From NCBI GenBank assembly GCA_945901245.1, contig CAMDKY010000020.1, forward strand, positions 1 to 33,798: 33,798 nt of DNA, in the 5' to 3' direction. Position numbers and translations under genes: made by a program. Position 1 is the stretch's first letter. The number at the start of each line of letters is the position of its first letter. Source of the DNA: Polynucleobacter meluiroseus (lineage in GTDB: Bacteria; Pseudomonadota; Gammaproteobacteria; Burkholderiales; Burkholderiaceae). The notes below the pieces were generated by a model. That model was not told where the DNA came from, searched no databases, and worked only from the letters and a program-made list of their open reading frames with translations. This document shows, one piece after another, positions 1 through 8,062 of the stretch.

Positions 1-691
1 CGACATCCATAAACTCAATAAAGCGCAAGGTGACACCGGTGTTTCGGAAGTGACTGGCCATCGCAATGATCTCCTGATCATTCGTGCCTTTTTTCACCAC
101 CATATTGACTTTGATTGACTCAAAGCCCGCTTCTTGAGCTGCAGCAATGCCGTCCAGCACATCGCTAACCGGAAAATCCACATCATTCATTTTTTTAAAG
201 ATGGCATCGTTCAAACCATCTAAGCTAATGGTGAGGCGATCTAAGCCGGCTGCCTTGAGTTGCGCTGCTTTTTTTCGCAACAGGCTGCCGTTGGTGGTGA
301 GGGTTAATTCAAGGGGATTGCCATCCGGTTTTTTAACCTCCGCCAGCATCGCGATTAAGGTTTCTACATTCTTGCGAAGCAATGGCTCGCCACCCGTTAA
401 GCGAATTTTTTCAACGCCAAGCGATGCAAAAATGACCGTGAGGCGTGTCATCTCTTCAAAACTCAGCAAGGCACTTTGGGATAGATAGGGGTAGTCCTGA
501 TCAAACACTTCTTTGGGCATGCAATAGGTGCAGCGGAAGTTGCACCGATCCGTGACTGAAATACGTAAATCACGCAAAGGACGTCCACGCAAATCAACTG
601 ACCGGCTTGTGGGGGCGGTCAGGGTAGACGGCATTACAGGGGCAAGGCCCTTGCCTTCATCGATGCGGATGGGGATTACGCGTTCAACCAT
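1..691 (-). CDS. moaA: GTP 3',8-cyclase MoaA, N-terminal part (runs off left edge)
   Basis: MoaA is a radical-SAM enzyme that starts molybdenum cofactor synthesis by converting GTP to 3',8-cyclo-GTP in the cytoplasm. Translating the minus strand from the ATG at 691 gives 230 residues before the window edge. They include [13 protein letters not shown] with the three 4Fe-4S cysteines (residues 50, 54, 57) and the radical-SAM glycine-rich segment [11 protein letters not shown]. The C-terminal second cluster and GTP-binding region lie outside the window. About 30 residues precede the core, as in many MoaA proteins. It lies downstream of rne on the same strand but is separated from it by a terminator-like hairpin, so it probably has its own promoter. 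Family assignment is firm from the motifs; the gene is partial only because of the window. Confidence 0.95.
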   Translation of the reverse strand, partial: MVERVIPIRIDEGKGLAPVMPSTLTAPTSRSVDLRGRPLRDLRISVTDRCNFRCTYCMPKEVFDQDYPYLSQSALLSFEEMTRLTVIFASLGVEKIRLTGGEPLLRKNVETLIAMLAEVKKPDGNPLELTLTTNGSLLRKKAAQLKAAGLDRLTISLDGLNDAIFKKMNDVDFPVSDVLDGIAAAQEAGFESIKVNMVVKKGTNDQEIIAMASHFRNTGVTLRFIEFMDV

Positions 692-731
692 GACTCAATT
701 ATGGCGGTGATTTAAATGGGGCGCTTAATTA

Positions 732-759
732 AACAAAACCCCAGTGAAGGGGCTTTGTT
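732..759 (-). terminator. Intrinsic terminator downstream of rne
   Basis: An inverted repeat lies just after the rne stop codon: AACAAA + CCCC pairs with GGGG + TTTGTT around the loop AGTGAA, with one mismatch between the two arms. Read on the minus strand the GC-rich stem is followed by a T-rich run (GGGGTTTTGTTT), the usual form of a rho-independent terminator. It would separate rne from moaA. Confidence 0.7.
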
Positions 760-762
760 GGT

Positions 763-3444
763 TTAGATTTCTTTCGGCACCGATTTTTCCTGCCCGCCGG
801 TTTCGATCAGGACCATGGGCCCCTGAGGAAGTGCGGCTGGTGGCTTGGGTTCACGTACAACCCGCATTGGGGCTGGCTCCGCTTGGATCTGGATTTGAAC
901 TTCAGCTAATTTAGCTGTGTCTGTCCCAACCCAAACCATGCCCGCCGATTCGATGACCTGCTGCAGTGGCTTTTCTTCGAGTGGGGTGAAAGCCACCTTG
1001 GGTAGCTCAGGTGCTGGCGCTAACGCTACCGGCGCTATTGCTACAGGCTTTGCCGGTGCCGTAGTTACTGGAATAAAACTGGCTACGGCTGATTCGGAAG
1101 GTTGTTGGACTGCACCGTTATTACGCTCGCTGTTATTTGAGCGCGGTGGACGAGAGCCGCGACCACCCGATTGTGGGCTTGGCTTGCGAGCAGCAAAGCT
1201 GGCAGTCAGTTCGCTGGTAGGCATGGTTGCCGATGATCCGGCCATGCCCAATGGAGGCCATGCGCCACCAGCGGAGTAGCTAGTGATTACCGTTGCGTTT
1301 ACTTCTGCGCCACCTTCACTACGTTCAGTGCGTTGTCCGCGACCACGACCGCGTCGATTGCGACCGCGACCCCGGCGTTCATCACTACCATCCGCCGCTG
1401 AATTGCTATCGTCTGTGGTGGGAGCATCGTTTGACTTCGTGCTAGAGGCATCTGCATCGCTACGCGCTACTTCAGGGCGCTCGGTGCGACCATTGCGATT
1501 GCGACCGCGGCCTTCTTGACGGGGTTTTGCTTCACGTGCGCCTTCAGTGTTCGAGCTTGCATCAGGAGCCGCGCCTGCTGGCCGCTCGATCCGTTCACTC
1601 CGCTCGCTGCGTTCACCGCGACGCCCACGATTGCGTCCGCCACGATCACCGCCATTGCGGTTGCCATCGCGGCCCTGGGCATTACGGCCGCGTGGGGCTG
1701 CAGGTGCTGGTTTAACTTCAGGCTCACTCGATGAGAACAGGTTTTTGATGAAACCAAAGAAACCGCCCGAGCTCGATTGTGTATCGGTACTTGATGTGCG
1801 TGCTGGGCGCGGCTGGGCAACCGGCGCTGGTTGGCTAGGCGTAATGCCTTTGACAGCAGCCTCAGGACGCGCCTTTACATCACCTTCTTTGCGACTTACT
1901 ACCGTATCAGCTTCGAGTTCACGCGCAGCCTCTTCAGCCATAACATAACTGGCTTTTTGATCGTCAAGGCGAACATCGTCATGGCGCAAGCGCTCTAGTT
2001 TGTAATGCGGTGTTTCCAAATGTTTATTTGGAATCATCAAGACATTGACTTTGAAGCGGCTTTCGATCTTAATGACCTCAGCACGTTTTTCATTCAAGAG
2101 GAAGGCAGCGACTTCCACTGGAACTTGGGTATGAATCGCGGCTGTATTTTCTTTCATGGCCTCTTCTTGAATGATCCGCAAGACTTGCAATGCGGACGAT
2201 TCGGTATCGCGAATGTGCCCTGTGCCATTACAGCGTGGGCAGGCAACGTGGCTCCCTTCGGATAAAGCAGGGCGCAAACGTTGACGTGACATTTCCATCA
2301 GGCCAAACTTGGAAATCTTGCCCATCTGAACCCGAGCGCGATCGTGACGCAGGGCATCACGCAAGCGATTTTCGACATCCTTTTGACTCTTGCTTGACTC
2401 CATATCAATGAAGTCAATCACAATCAGACCACCAAGATCGCGTAAGCGGGCTTGACGTGCAATCTCATCGGCTGCTTCAAGGTTAGTGCGCGTAGCAGTC
2501 TCTTCAATATCCGATCCGCGGGTAGCGCGTGCGGAGTTGACGTCGACCGAAACTAAGGCTTCGGTATGGTCAATCACAATGGCGCCGCCAGAAGGCAGGG
2601 GAACGGTACGGGAGTAGGCCGTCTCAATTTGGTGCTCAATTTGGAAGCGCGAAAAGAGCGGAACATCATCGTGATAACGTTTAACGCGCGGCAAGTTATC
2701 TGGCATGACGACCGACATAAAGGCTTGCGCCTGCTCAAAAATGTCGTCGGTGTCGATCAGGATTTCGCCAATATCGGGCTGGAAATAGTCGCGAATCGCA
2801 CGAATCACGAGGCTAGACTCTAAATAAATCAAAAGGGGTGCGGAATTGCCTTGGGCTGCTTCATCAATTGCCTTCCACAGCTGCATCAGGTAGCTTAAGT
2901 CCCACTGCAATTCGACTGCATCGCGGCCAATACCGGCAGTGCGGGCAATGATGCTCATGCCGTCCGGTATTTCAAGCTGACCCATGGCCTCACGAAGCTC
3001 TTGCCGGTCCTCGCCCTCAATGCGGCGCGATACGCCACCGCCGCGTGGGTTGTTTGGCATTAATACCAAGTAGCGACCAGCTAAGGAAACAAAAGAGGTG
3101 AGTGCGGCGCCTTTTTGGCCGCGCTCTTCTTTTTCTACCTGAACAATGATTTCTTGGCCTTCGCGCAAGGCTTCTTTAATGGTGGCATTGCGGACGTCCA
3201 CTCCATCTTTAAAGTAGGTGCGAGCCACTTCTTTAAATGGCAGGAAGCCGTGGCGTTCTTCGCCATAATTGACAAAACACGCTTCAAGCGAGGGCTCAAT
3301 GCGCGTAATAACGCCTTTGTAAATATTGCCTTTGCGTTGTTCACGACCGGCAGCTTCAATATCAATATCGATTAATTTTTGACCATCGACGATGGCGACT
3401 CTCAACTCTTCTTGTTGAGTTGCATTAAATAACATGCGTTTCAT
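763..3444 (-). CDS. rne: Ribonuclease E
   Basis: This is the essential endoribonuclease of rRNA/tRNA maturation and mRNA decay and the scaffold of the degradosome. The 893-residue product shows an N-terminal RNase H-like/S1 region (S1 about residues 37-120), the catalytic metal ligands in SVDVNSARATRG (Asp301) and GGLIVIDFIDM (Asp344), and the Zn-link CPRC (Cys402, Cys405). These match the E. coli spacing within two residues. From about residue 520 the protein becomes low-complexity, rich in Arg, Gly, Ser and Glu, with several RGRNRNGR-like blocks typical of RNA-binding degradosome tails. The ATG at 3444 follows a good AGGAGAG site. Upstream is a leader of about 366 nt, consistent with the autoregulation known in enterobacteria. 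The gene is divergent from rluC, a conserved arrangement. Confidence 0.97.
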   Translation of the reverse strand: MKRMLFNATQQEELRVAIVDGQKLIDIDIEAAGREQRKGNIYKGVITRIEPSLEACFVNYGEERHGFLPFKEVARTYFKDGVDVRNATIKEALREGQEIIVQVEKEERGQKGAALTSFVSLAGRYLVLMPNNPRGGGVSRRIEGEDRQELREAMGQLEIPDGMSIIARTAGIGRDAVELQWDLSYLMQLWKAIDEAAQGNSAPLLIYLESSLVIRAIRDYFQPDIGEILIDTDDIFEQAQAFMSVVMPDNLPRVKRYHDDVPLFSRFQIEHQIETAYSRTVPLPSGGAIVIDHTEALVSVDVNSARATRGSDIEETATRTNLEAADEIARQARLRDLGGLIVIDFIDMESSKSQKDVENRLRDALRHDRARVQMGKISKFGLMEMSRQRLRPALSEGSHVACPRCNGTGHIRDTESSALQVLRIIQEEAMKENTAAIHTQVPVEVAAFLLNEKRAEVIKIESRFKVNVLMIPNKHLETPHYKLERLRHDDVRLDDQKASYVMAEEAARELEADTVVSRKEGDVKARPEAAVKGITPSQPAPVAQPRPARTSSTDTQSSSGGFFGFIKNLFSSSEPEVKPAPAAPRGRNAQGRDGNRNGGDRGGRNRGRRGERSERSERIERPAGAAPDASSNTEGAREAKPRQEGRGRNRNGRTERPEVARSDADASSTKSNDAPTTDDSNSAADGSDERRGRGRNRRGRGRGQRTERSEGGAEVNATVITSYSAGGAWPPLGMAGSSATMPTSELTASFAARKPSPQSGGRGSRPPRSNNSERNNGAVQQPSESAVASFIPVTTAPAKPVAIAPVALAPAPELPKVAFTPLEEKPLQQVIESAGMVWVGTDTAKLAEVQIQIQAEPAPMRVVREPKPPAALPQGPMVLIETGGQEKSVPKEI

Positions 3445-3811
3445 AACACTCTCCTATGGGGGAGGGTGTCGCTGCGCGGTGCGGTAGGGGACAGAATAGC
3501 GCCATCACGGGGTTACATTCCCAAGTGGCTTTGCAAGTGTGGAACAAGCTTATGCCTAGCGCTGCGCTGGGCTTAAACCGATCTAAAGGGTATGAAGGTC
3601 GGTGCCACACTGGACACTCGCCGCAGAGACCTCCTTAAGGTCATCAATGCAGGCGCGTGCCTGAAAACTGTCTTCTAATCGCGGGTCGCGGCAAACGGCA
3701 CACCAACCCTGCGCCTCATTAAAACGGGAGAGGGGCAACCCCGGGAGTCTTTTTAAGGGCGACTCCAAGCTCCACGATGAATTTCTGCATCGGGCCAATT
3801 AATTGGCTAGT
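3445..3811 (-). promoter_or_regulatory. Long structured 5' leader of rne
   Basis: Between the predicted start site (about 3811) and the rne ATG lie about 366 nt without a convincing gene. In the minus-strand RNA I see several hairpins: GCCAA/TTGGC at the very 5' end (3794-3807), GGAGTC/GACTCC (3744-3766), GGGG/CCCC with a three-base loop (3732-3742), and GACCT/AGGTC (3628-3642) enclosing a perfect Shine-Dalgarno-like sequence. In E. coli the rne leader is 361 nt and lets RNase E tune its own mRNA decay; a similar role here is inferred from length, position and structure. A 71-codon TTG-started frame spans 3583-3798 but resembles no protein I know. This is also the only gene-free stretch over 300 bases. 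Confidence 0.6.
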
Positions 3812-3817
3812 GCCTTG

Positions 3818-3846
3818 ATTATACGGTAGAAGTGGATTGACAATAA
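3818..3846 (-). promoter_or_regulatory. rne promoter
   Basis: The minus strand carries a perfect TATAAT (-10) at 3823-3818, 17 nt from TTATTG (-35) at 3846-3841. This predicts transcription starting near 3811. The -35 overlaps the divergent rluC -35 candidate. Confidence 0.6.
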
Positions 3847-3865
3847 GGGTATTCTTAGTTTCTTT
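3837..3865 (+). promoter_or_regulatory. Candidate rluC promoter
   Basis: A perfect consensus TTGACA lies at 3837-3842. The -10 at the right spacing is weak (TTCTTT at 3860-3865), so activity is uncertain. The -35 shares bases with the divergent rne -35, so the two promoters could compete for polymerase. Confidence 0.35.
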
Positions 3866-3893
3866 GCTATTTTGGCGAAGAAAACACCCCATC

Positions 3894-4925
3894 ATGAAAT
3901 CCGACCCTACTCCTAGCCCAAGCCCCAGTCCAAACGCCCCAAAAGCTGCTGCACAGGTCCTATTTCAGACGATCGGGCCGGAAGAGGCCGGGCAACGCCT
4001 CGATAATTACCTTCTGAAATGGGCCAAGGGGGTTCCGAAGAGTCACCTCTATCGCATCATTCGCTCGGGCGAGGTTCGGGTCAACAAGAAACGCGCAGAG
4101 CCCACCACCCGTCTAATTGAGGGGGATTTAATCCGAATTCCGCCAGTACGCTTAGCTGCCCCTGATCGCGGACCGGCTGAAAATGCCTTTAAAGACCAAT
4201 CGCGTGCCCAGTTGTATTCCACCAAAATGCCGATTTTGTTCGAAGATGAGGCTTTATTGATTGTGGATAAGCCATCTGGCTTGGCGGTCCATGGTGGTTC
4301 TGGCATTTCTCTGGGCGTGATTGAGACCCTCCGCATCACACGACCCGAGTTGCATTTCCTGGAGTTAGTGCACCGGCTCGATCGCGATACGTCGGGCGTG
4401 CTGATGCTGGCGAAAAAGCGCAGCGCCCTCGTTGAAATGCATCGCCAAATTCGGGAAGGCCTGACAGATAAGCGTTATTACTTGGCAGCCCATGGGCAGA
4501 TCACACTGGCAAGCCCGACGGTGCAACTGAAGTTTCCTTTGCATAAATACTTATTGGCTAATGGAGAGCGCCGCGTAAAAGTCGATCCGCAAGGATTGCC
4601 AAGCCATACATCCCTGCGCGTAACTCAAGTCTATGAGCGGGGTGAGGATCGGATCAGCATGGCAGAGGCCCAGTTAAAAACCGGCCGTACCCACCAAATT
4701 CGAGTGCACTTGCAAAAAATAGGGCATCCGATTTTGGGAGACGATAAATACGGCATTGAGGATGAGGATCGCCGCTTAAAACCCAAGCGACTCTTATTGC
4801 ATGCCCACCTTGCAGGCTTTATTCATCCACGCACCGGCGAGAAAATGCGCATTGAGTCGCCCTTACCGCCGGACTTTGCCGCATTTTTAAAGGGCTTTCA
4901 CCCGTTTAGGTCAGAAACGGTATAG
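3894..4925 (+). CDS. rluC: 23S rRNA pseudouridine synthase RluC
   Basis: RluC isomerises uridines 955, 2504 and 2580 (E. coli numbering) of 23S rRNA. The 343-residue product has an N-terminal S4 RNA-binding domain (about residues 32-90, with EAGQRLDNYLL) and the catalytic motif HRLDRDTSGVLML with the conserved Asp at residue 163. The C-terminal KTGRTHQIRVHLQ motif is also family-typical. An in-frame TTG at 3837 would add 19 residues, but it coincides with a consensus -35 box and the extra residues do not look like RluC, so I chose the ATG at 3894. The N-terminus has a Pro/Ser-rich stretch (about residues 5-14) that is probably disordered. It is the first gene of a rluC-HAD-sppA run. Confidence 0.95.
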   Translation: MKSDPTPSPSPSPNAPKAAAQVLFQTIGPEEAGQRLDNYLLKWAKGVPKSHLYRIIRSGEVRVNKKRAEPTTRLIEGDLIRIPPVRLAAPDRGPAENAFKDQSRAQLYSTKMPILFEDEALLIVDKPSGLAVHGGSGISLGVIETLRITRPELHFLELVHRLDRDTSGVLMLAKKRSALVEMHRQIREGLTDKRYYLAAHGQITLASPTVQLKFPLHKYLLANGERRVKVDPQGLPSHTSLRVTQVYERGEDRISMAEAQLKTGRTHQIRVHLQKIGHPILGDDKYGIEDEDRRLKPKRLLLHAHLAGFIHPRTGEKMRIESPLPPDFAAFLKGFHPFRSETV

Positions 4926-5695
4926 TGACTCATCCTCATTTAGCAAAGTCCGTAGTAATGCCGCAAGACCAATTACCCCGCAAGCTTAGCCAGGGCAAAA
5001 ATCAAGAGCGGCGCTACGAACTCATCGTCTGGGATTGGGACGGCACCATCATTGATTCCACCCCAACCATTGTGTTTTGCATTCAGCAGGCCTGCCGCGA
5101 TCTTGGTTTCCCCGAGCCGGATGATTCGTTGGCTAGTTCGGTCATTGGATTGGGCATTCAGGATTCATTGCGTAGGGCAGTGCCATGGATTGAGCCGGTG
5201 CATTTTCCGAAACTGGTTGATCGGTTTCGGCACCATTATTTAGCGCGCGATCATGATCTGCATTTGTTTAATGGAATTCGAGACCTGTTAGAGGAACTGC
5301 GTTCTGCTGGTTTTCGTCTGGGCGTCGCAACGGGCAAATCGCGCGTTGGCTTAGATCGCTCTTTGGCTCACCATGACCTTGGCCATTTGTTTGATGAAAC
5401 CCGTACTGCAGACGAATCGTTTTCTAAACCACACCCCGGTATGTTGCTTGAGCTCTCAGATGTGCTGCAAGTGCCCGTTCGTCGAATGTTGATGGTGGGC
5501 GATACCACCCATGATTTACAAATGGCGATCAATGCCGGCGTTGATGGAGTTGCAGTGACGTATGGCGCACATCCTTTAGATACCTTACAAACAAGCCATT
5601 CGCTGGGTTATGTACACAGCGTGCCAGAACTAAGTGACTGGCTTAAACAAAATACCTATACTGAATTAGTTGCAGCAAAACCGCATAAGGATTAA
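4925..5695 (+). CDS. HAD-family hydrolase, phosphoglycolate phosphatase-like
   Basis: This is a cytoplasmic HAD-superfamily phosphatase. Motif I is VWDWDGTIIDS (nucleophile Asp37, general acid Asp39), motif II lies in LGVATGK, and the motif IV region is MLMVGDTTHDLQMA. The cap-domain pattern resembles Gph/PGP phosphatases, but the substrate cannot be read from sequence. The GTG at 4925 overlaps the rluC stop by one base; an ATG at 4958 gives a protein 11 residues shorter and is also possible, since these residues lie before the conserved core. Tight linkage to rluC and to the S49 peptidase 2 nt downstream indicates one operon. Roles in damaged-metabolite clearance or 2-phosphoglycolate removal are inferred from the family only. 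Confidence 0.88.
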   Translation: MTHPHLAKSVVMPQDQLPRKLSQGKNQERRYELIVWDWDGTIIDSTPTIVFCIQQACRDLGFPEPDDSLASSVIGLGIQDSLRRAVPWIEPVHFPKLVDRFRHHYLARDHDLHLFNGIRDLLEELRSAGFRLGVATGKSRVGLDRSLAHHDLGHLFDETRTADESFSKPHPGMLLELSDVLQVPVRRMLMVGDTTHDLQMAINAGVDGVAVTYGAHPLDTLQTSHSLGYVHSVPELSDWLKQNTYTELVAAKPHKD

Positions 5696-5697
5696 GC

Positions 5698-6639
5698 ATG
5701 GAACAAGAGAAAAATTGGGAGCGTCAAGCGCTAGAGCACCTTCTTTTAGAAAATCTAAAAGAGAGTCGAAAAGCGCGGCGTTGGAGAACTGCATTGCGGG
5801 TATTCTCCCTGGTCTTGATTATTGGCTTGATTTTGCAAGTGTTTGATGTACGACTCTTTGGTGGCAGCTTTGGCACCGAGCGCCATACGGCCATGGTCAG
5901 CATCGAGGGTGAGATTAGCCCAAATGCCATTGCCAATGCCTTGGATGTGGGATCGGCCTTGCAAGCTGCGTTTGAAAATGACAACAGCGTGGGTGTGATT
6001 TTGCGTATTAATAGTCCGGGCGGATCGCCAGTGCAATCGGGGATCATTAATGACGAAATTCGGCGCTTACGCGCGCTGTATCCGAACAAGCCGCTGCATG
6101 TGGTGGTGGAAGATATCTGTGCTTCCGGCGGTTATTACATCGCAGTTGCGGGCGATCAAATTCTGGTGGATAAAGCCAGTATTGTGGGTTCGATTGGGGT
6201 AGTAATGGATAGCTTTGGCTTTACTGGATTAATGGATAAGCTAGGCATCTCACGCCGGATGATTACGGCGGGTTCCAACAAAGGCATGCTCGACCCCTTT
6301 AGCAAGGAAGATCCAAAGCAAGTCGAAATGGTGCAAACCATGCTCAATGAAATTCACCAGCAATTTATTACGGTTGTGCAAGCGGGGCGCGGAGATCGAC
6401 TTAAGGGTGGTGATGAATTATTTTCTGGGCGCGTGTGGAATGGCGAGCAAGCCGTCAAACTCGGATTAGCCGATGGTTTTGGTACGGTTGATACAGTGGC
6501 TCGCGATGTATTTAAGGCGCCTAATGTGCTGGATTACACCATGAAAGAAAACTTTGCCGAGCGGGTTGCAAAACGCTTTGGTGCTGAGATGGGTTCTGCC
6601 GCCGGCAAAGCATTAGTGCGGTCGGGCGATATCAAATAA
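5698..6639 (+). CDS. sppA: S49-family signal peptide peptidase (short SppA type)
   Basis: This membrane-anchored serine protease degrades cleaved signal peptides. The 313-residue protein has a cytoplasmic basic N-terminus, one transmembrane segment (about residues 33-50) and one S49 domain. Candidate catalytic residues are Ser143 in CASGGYYIA and Lys195 in AGSNKGMLDP, 52 residues apart, the same spacing as the Ser/Lys dyad of Bacillus SppA. It is the half-length, single-domain form rather than the fused 67 kDa E. coli form. It starts 2 nt after the HAD gene stop. Its 3' end converges on the methyltransferase gene with a 3-nt gap, leaving no room for a separate terminator. Confidence 0.9.
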   Translation: MEQEKNWERQALEHLLLENLKESRKARRWRTALRVFSLVLIIGLILQVFDVRLFGGSFGTERHTAMVSIEGEISPNAIANALDVGSALQAAFENDNSVGVILRINSPGGSPVQSGIINDEIRRLRALYPNKPLHVVVEDICASGGYYIAVAGDQILVDKASIVGSIGVVMDSFGFTGLMDKLGISRRMITAGSNKGMLDPFSKEDPKQVEMVQTMLNEIHQQFITVVQAGRGDRLKGGDELFSGRVWNGEQAVKLGLADGFGTVDTVARDVFKAPNVLDYTMKENFAERVAKRFGAEMGSAAGKALVRSGDIK

Positions 6640-6642
6640 GGT

Positions 6643-7425
6643 TTAGTGGGCTAGCAATAAAAATACGCAGGGCCGATTTTGCAAGGCAGCACAGGCTGCC
6701 TCGCTGGAAAATCTTTTCTTCCAGTCTGCAAGTGCCATGCTGCTGATTTCTTCCGTCGGCAGACTTAAGTCAAGCGCGAGGCATAGATGCGTTTGGGGTG
6801 CGAGCGCCTGCAGGCAACTCGTCATCATGGCCGCGTTGCGATAAGGCGTCTCAATCCAAAGCTGCGTTTGCTGCAGCTTGCGCGATTCAGACTCCAATTG
6901 CTTGAGGCGTGTAGTACGTTCAACGCCATCTTGCGGCAGGTAACCCTGAAATGCGAAACGCTGCCCATTTAGCCCGCTCGCCATTAAAGCCAAGAGCAGT
7001 GAGCTTGGGCCAATCAGTGGTTTAACGCAAGCACCTAGGCGATGTGCCGCCCACACCAGCTCTGCTCCAGGATCAGCCACTCCAGGCACGCCGGCCTCCG
7101 ACATCAGGCCAATATCGATGCCGCGCAGCAAGGGCTCGAGGAGTGCTTCCGGCTTGATCTTGTCGCCGTACTTGGCATTACGCGCAGCGCCGCGCCATTC
7201 GGTCATGTGCATTTCTTGTATGGAACATGCTAAGGGCACGAGGCTATCAATCGACTTTAAAAACGCACGCGCCGTTTTAGCGTCCTCGACAATCCAATGC
7301 CTTAATTGGGATGCACAGCGCATGGTTTCGACTGGCATGACGTGGGGAAGTTGTATTGATCGCTCTACATCTCCCAGGGTATTGGGTACCAAGTAAAGCG
7401 TACCGAGCTTAGCGGTATTCGTCAT
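6643..7425 (-). CDS. SAM-dependent methyltransferase, RsmI-like (tetrapyrrole methylase fold)
   Basis: The 260-residue protein begins with GTLYLVPNTLG and contains MSEAGVPGVADPGAELV (about residues 105-125). This matches the SDAGTPLISDPG signature of the class III methylase family that includes RsmI (2'-O-methylation of C1402 in 16S rRNA). Compared with classic RsmI the N-terminal sequence is divergent and the protein is somewhat shorter, so it may be a paralogue with another target; a second rsmI elsewhere in the genome would settle this. Its start overlaps the stop of the upstream maf gene by 4 nt, so the two are probably translated together. Family is secure, target is not. Confidence 0.78.
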   Translation of the reverse strand: MTNTAKLGTLYLVPNTLGDVERSIQLPHVMPVETMRCASQLRHWIVEDAKTARAFLKSIDSLVPLACSIQEMHMTEWRGAARNAKYGDKIKPEALLEPLLRGIDIGLMSEAGVPGVADPGAELVWAAHRLGACVKPLIGPSSLLLALMASGLNGQRFAFQGYLPQDGVERTTRLKQLESESRKLQQTQLWIETPYRNAAMMTSCLQALAPQTHLCLALDLSLPTEEISSMALADWKKRFSSEAACAALQNRPCVFLLLAH

Positions 7426-8030
7426 GACCGATTGTTTCCGGGTGGGGGAATTGCAAAACTAACATCACGAAGCATGGTGCTCAAGGCAATCAAGGGTAGG
7501 CCGATGAGCGCAGTAGGATCATCCGAGCGAATGGATTCCAACAAGGCAATGCCCATGCCTTCGCATTTAGCGCTTCCGGCACAGTCATAGGGCTGCTCTA
7601 ACTTTAGGTAATCGATCAGAGTGGTATCAGGCAGATCCCGAAATCGAACCTCGGTTGTGACATTCATCGCTACAGAATAATCTGCTCGCATTAAGCAGAC
7701 GGCAGTATGAAAGAAGACAGTCTGACCACGCATGCGTTGCAACTGCAAAAGCGCATTGTCAAAGTTGCCTGGTTTGCCAATCGCCTCACCGTGGAGATCA
7801 GCCGCCTGATCCGAGCCGATGACCCAAGCATGGGGATGAACCTTTGCGATAGCCGCCGCTTTTGCAATGGCCAAACGCAGTGCCATAGCGGCAACCCCTT
7901 CATTTGGCAGGGGATGCTCGTCTACTGCGGGCGAAATAGCCTCAAAAGGCAAACCCAAGCGCGCCAAAAGGTCACGACGGTAAATCGAGCTCGAGGCCAA
8001 TATGAGCGGCTGTGTTTGTGGGTTACTCAT
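7422..8030 (-). CDS. maf: Maf/YceF-type nucleoside triphosphate pyrophosphatase
   Basis: Maf proteins hydrolyse non-canonical NTPs to NMP and pyrophosphate. The 202-residue product opens with LILASSSIYRRDLLARLGL, the family phosphate-binding motif. It carries VIGSDQAADLHG, which has the SDQ form typical of the YceF branch (7-methyl-GTP pyrophosphatase) rather than the ADT form of the dTTP/UTP branch. The protein ends in a PPP stretch (residues 195-197), a predicted ribosome stall site relieved by EF-P. It overlaps the downstream methyltransferase by 4 nt and is divergent from yceD, with 32 nt between start codons that must hold both initiation regions. Confidence 0.92.
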   Translation of the reverse strand: MSNPQTQPLILASSSIYRRDLLARLGLPFEAISPAVDEHPLPNEGVAAMALRLAIAKAAAIAKVHPHAWVIGSDQAADLHGEAIGKPGNFDNALLQLQRMRGQTVFFHTAVCLMRADYSVAMNVTTEVRFRDLPDTTLIDYLKLEQPYDCAGSAKCEGMGIALLESIRSDDPTALIGLPLIALSTMLRDVSFAIPPPGNNRS

Positions 8031-8062
8031 GCAGTAAGCCTACCTTCATTTAGACTAAGAGC

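Noticed and set aside
917..1948. Several long plus-strand frames opposite the 3' half of rne (for example 917-1279, 1283-1519, 1547-1948)
   Set aside because: They are antisense shadows of the Arg/Gly-rich RNase E tail; composition is low-complexity and no motif or start signal supports them.
3583..3798. 71-codon minus-strand frame in the rne leader starting with TTG
   Set aside because: TTG start without a ribosome binding site, no recognisable protein features, and it runs through strong RNA hairpins; more likely leader RNA. Kept only as a possibility.
3837..3893. N-terminal extension of RluC from the TTG at 3837
   Set aside because: The TTG is part of a consensus TTGACA -35 box and the added residues do not fit the family.
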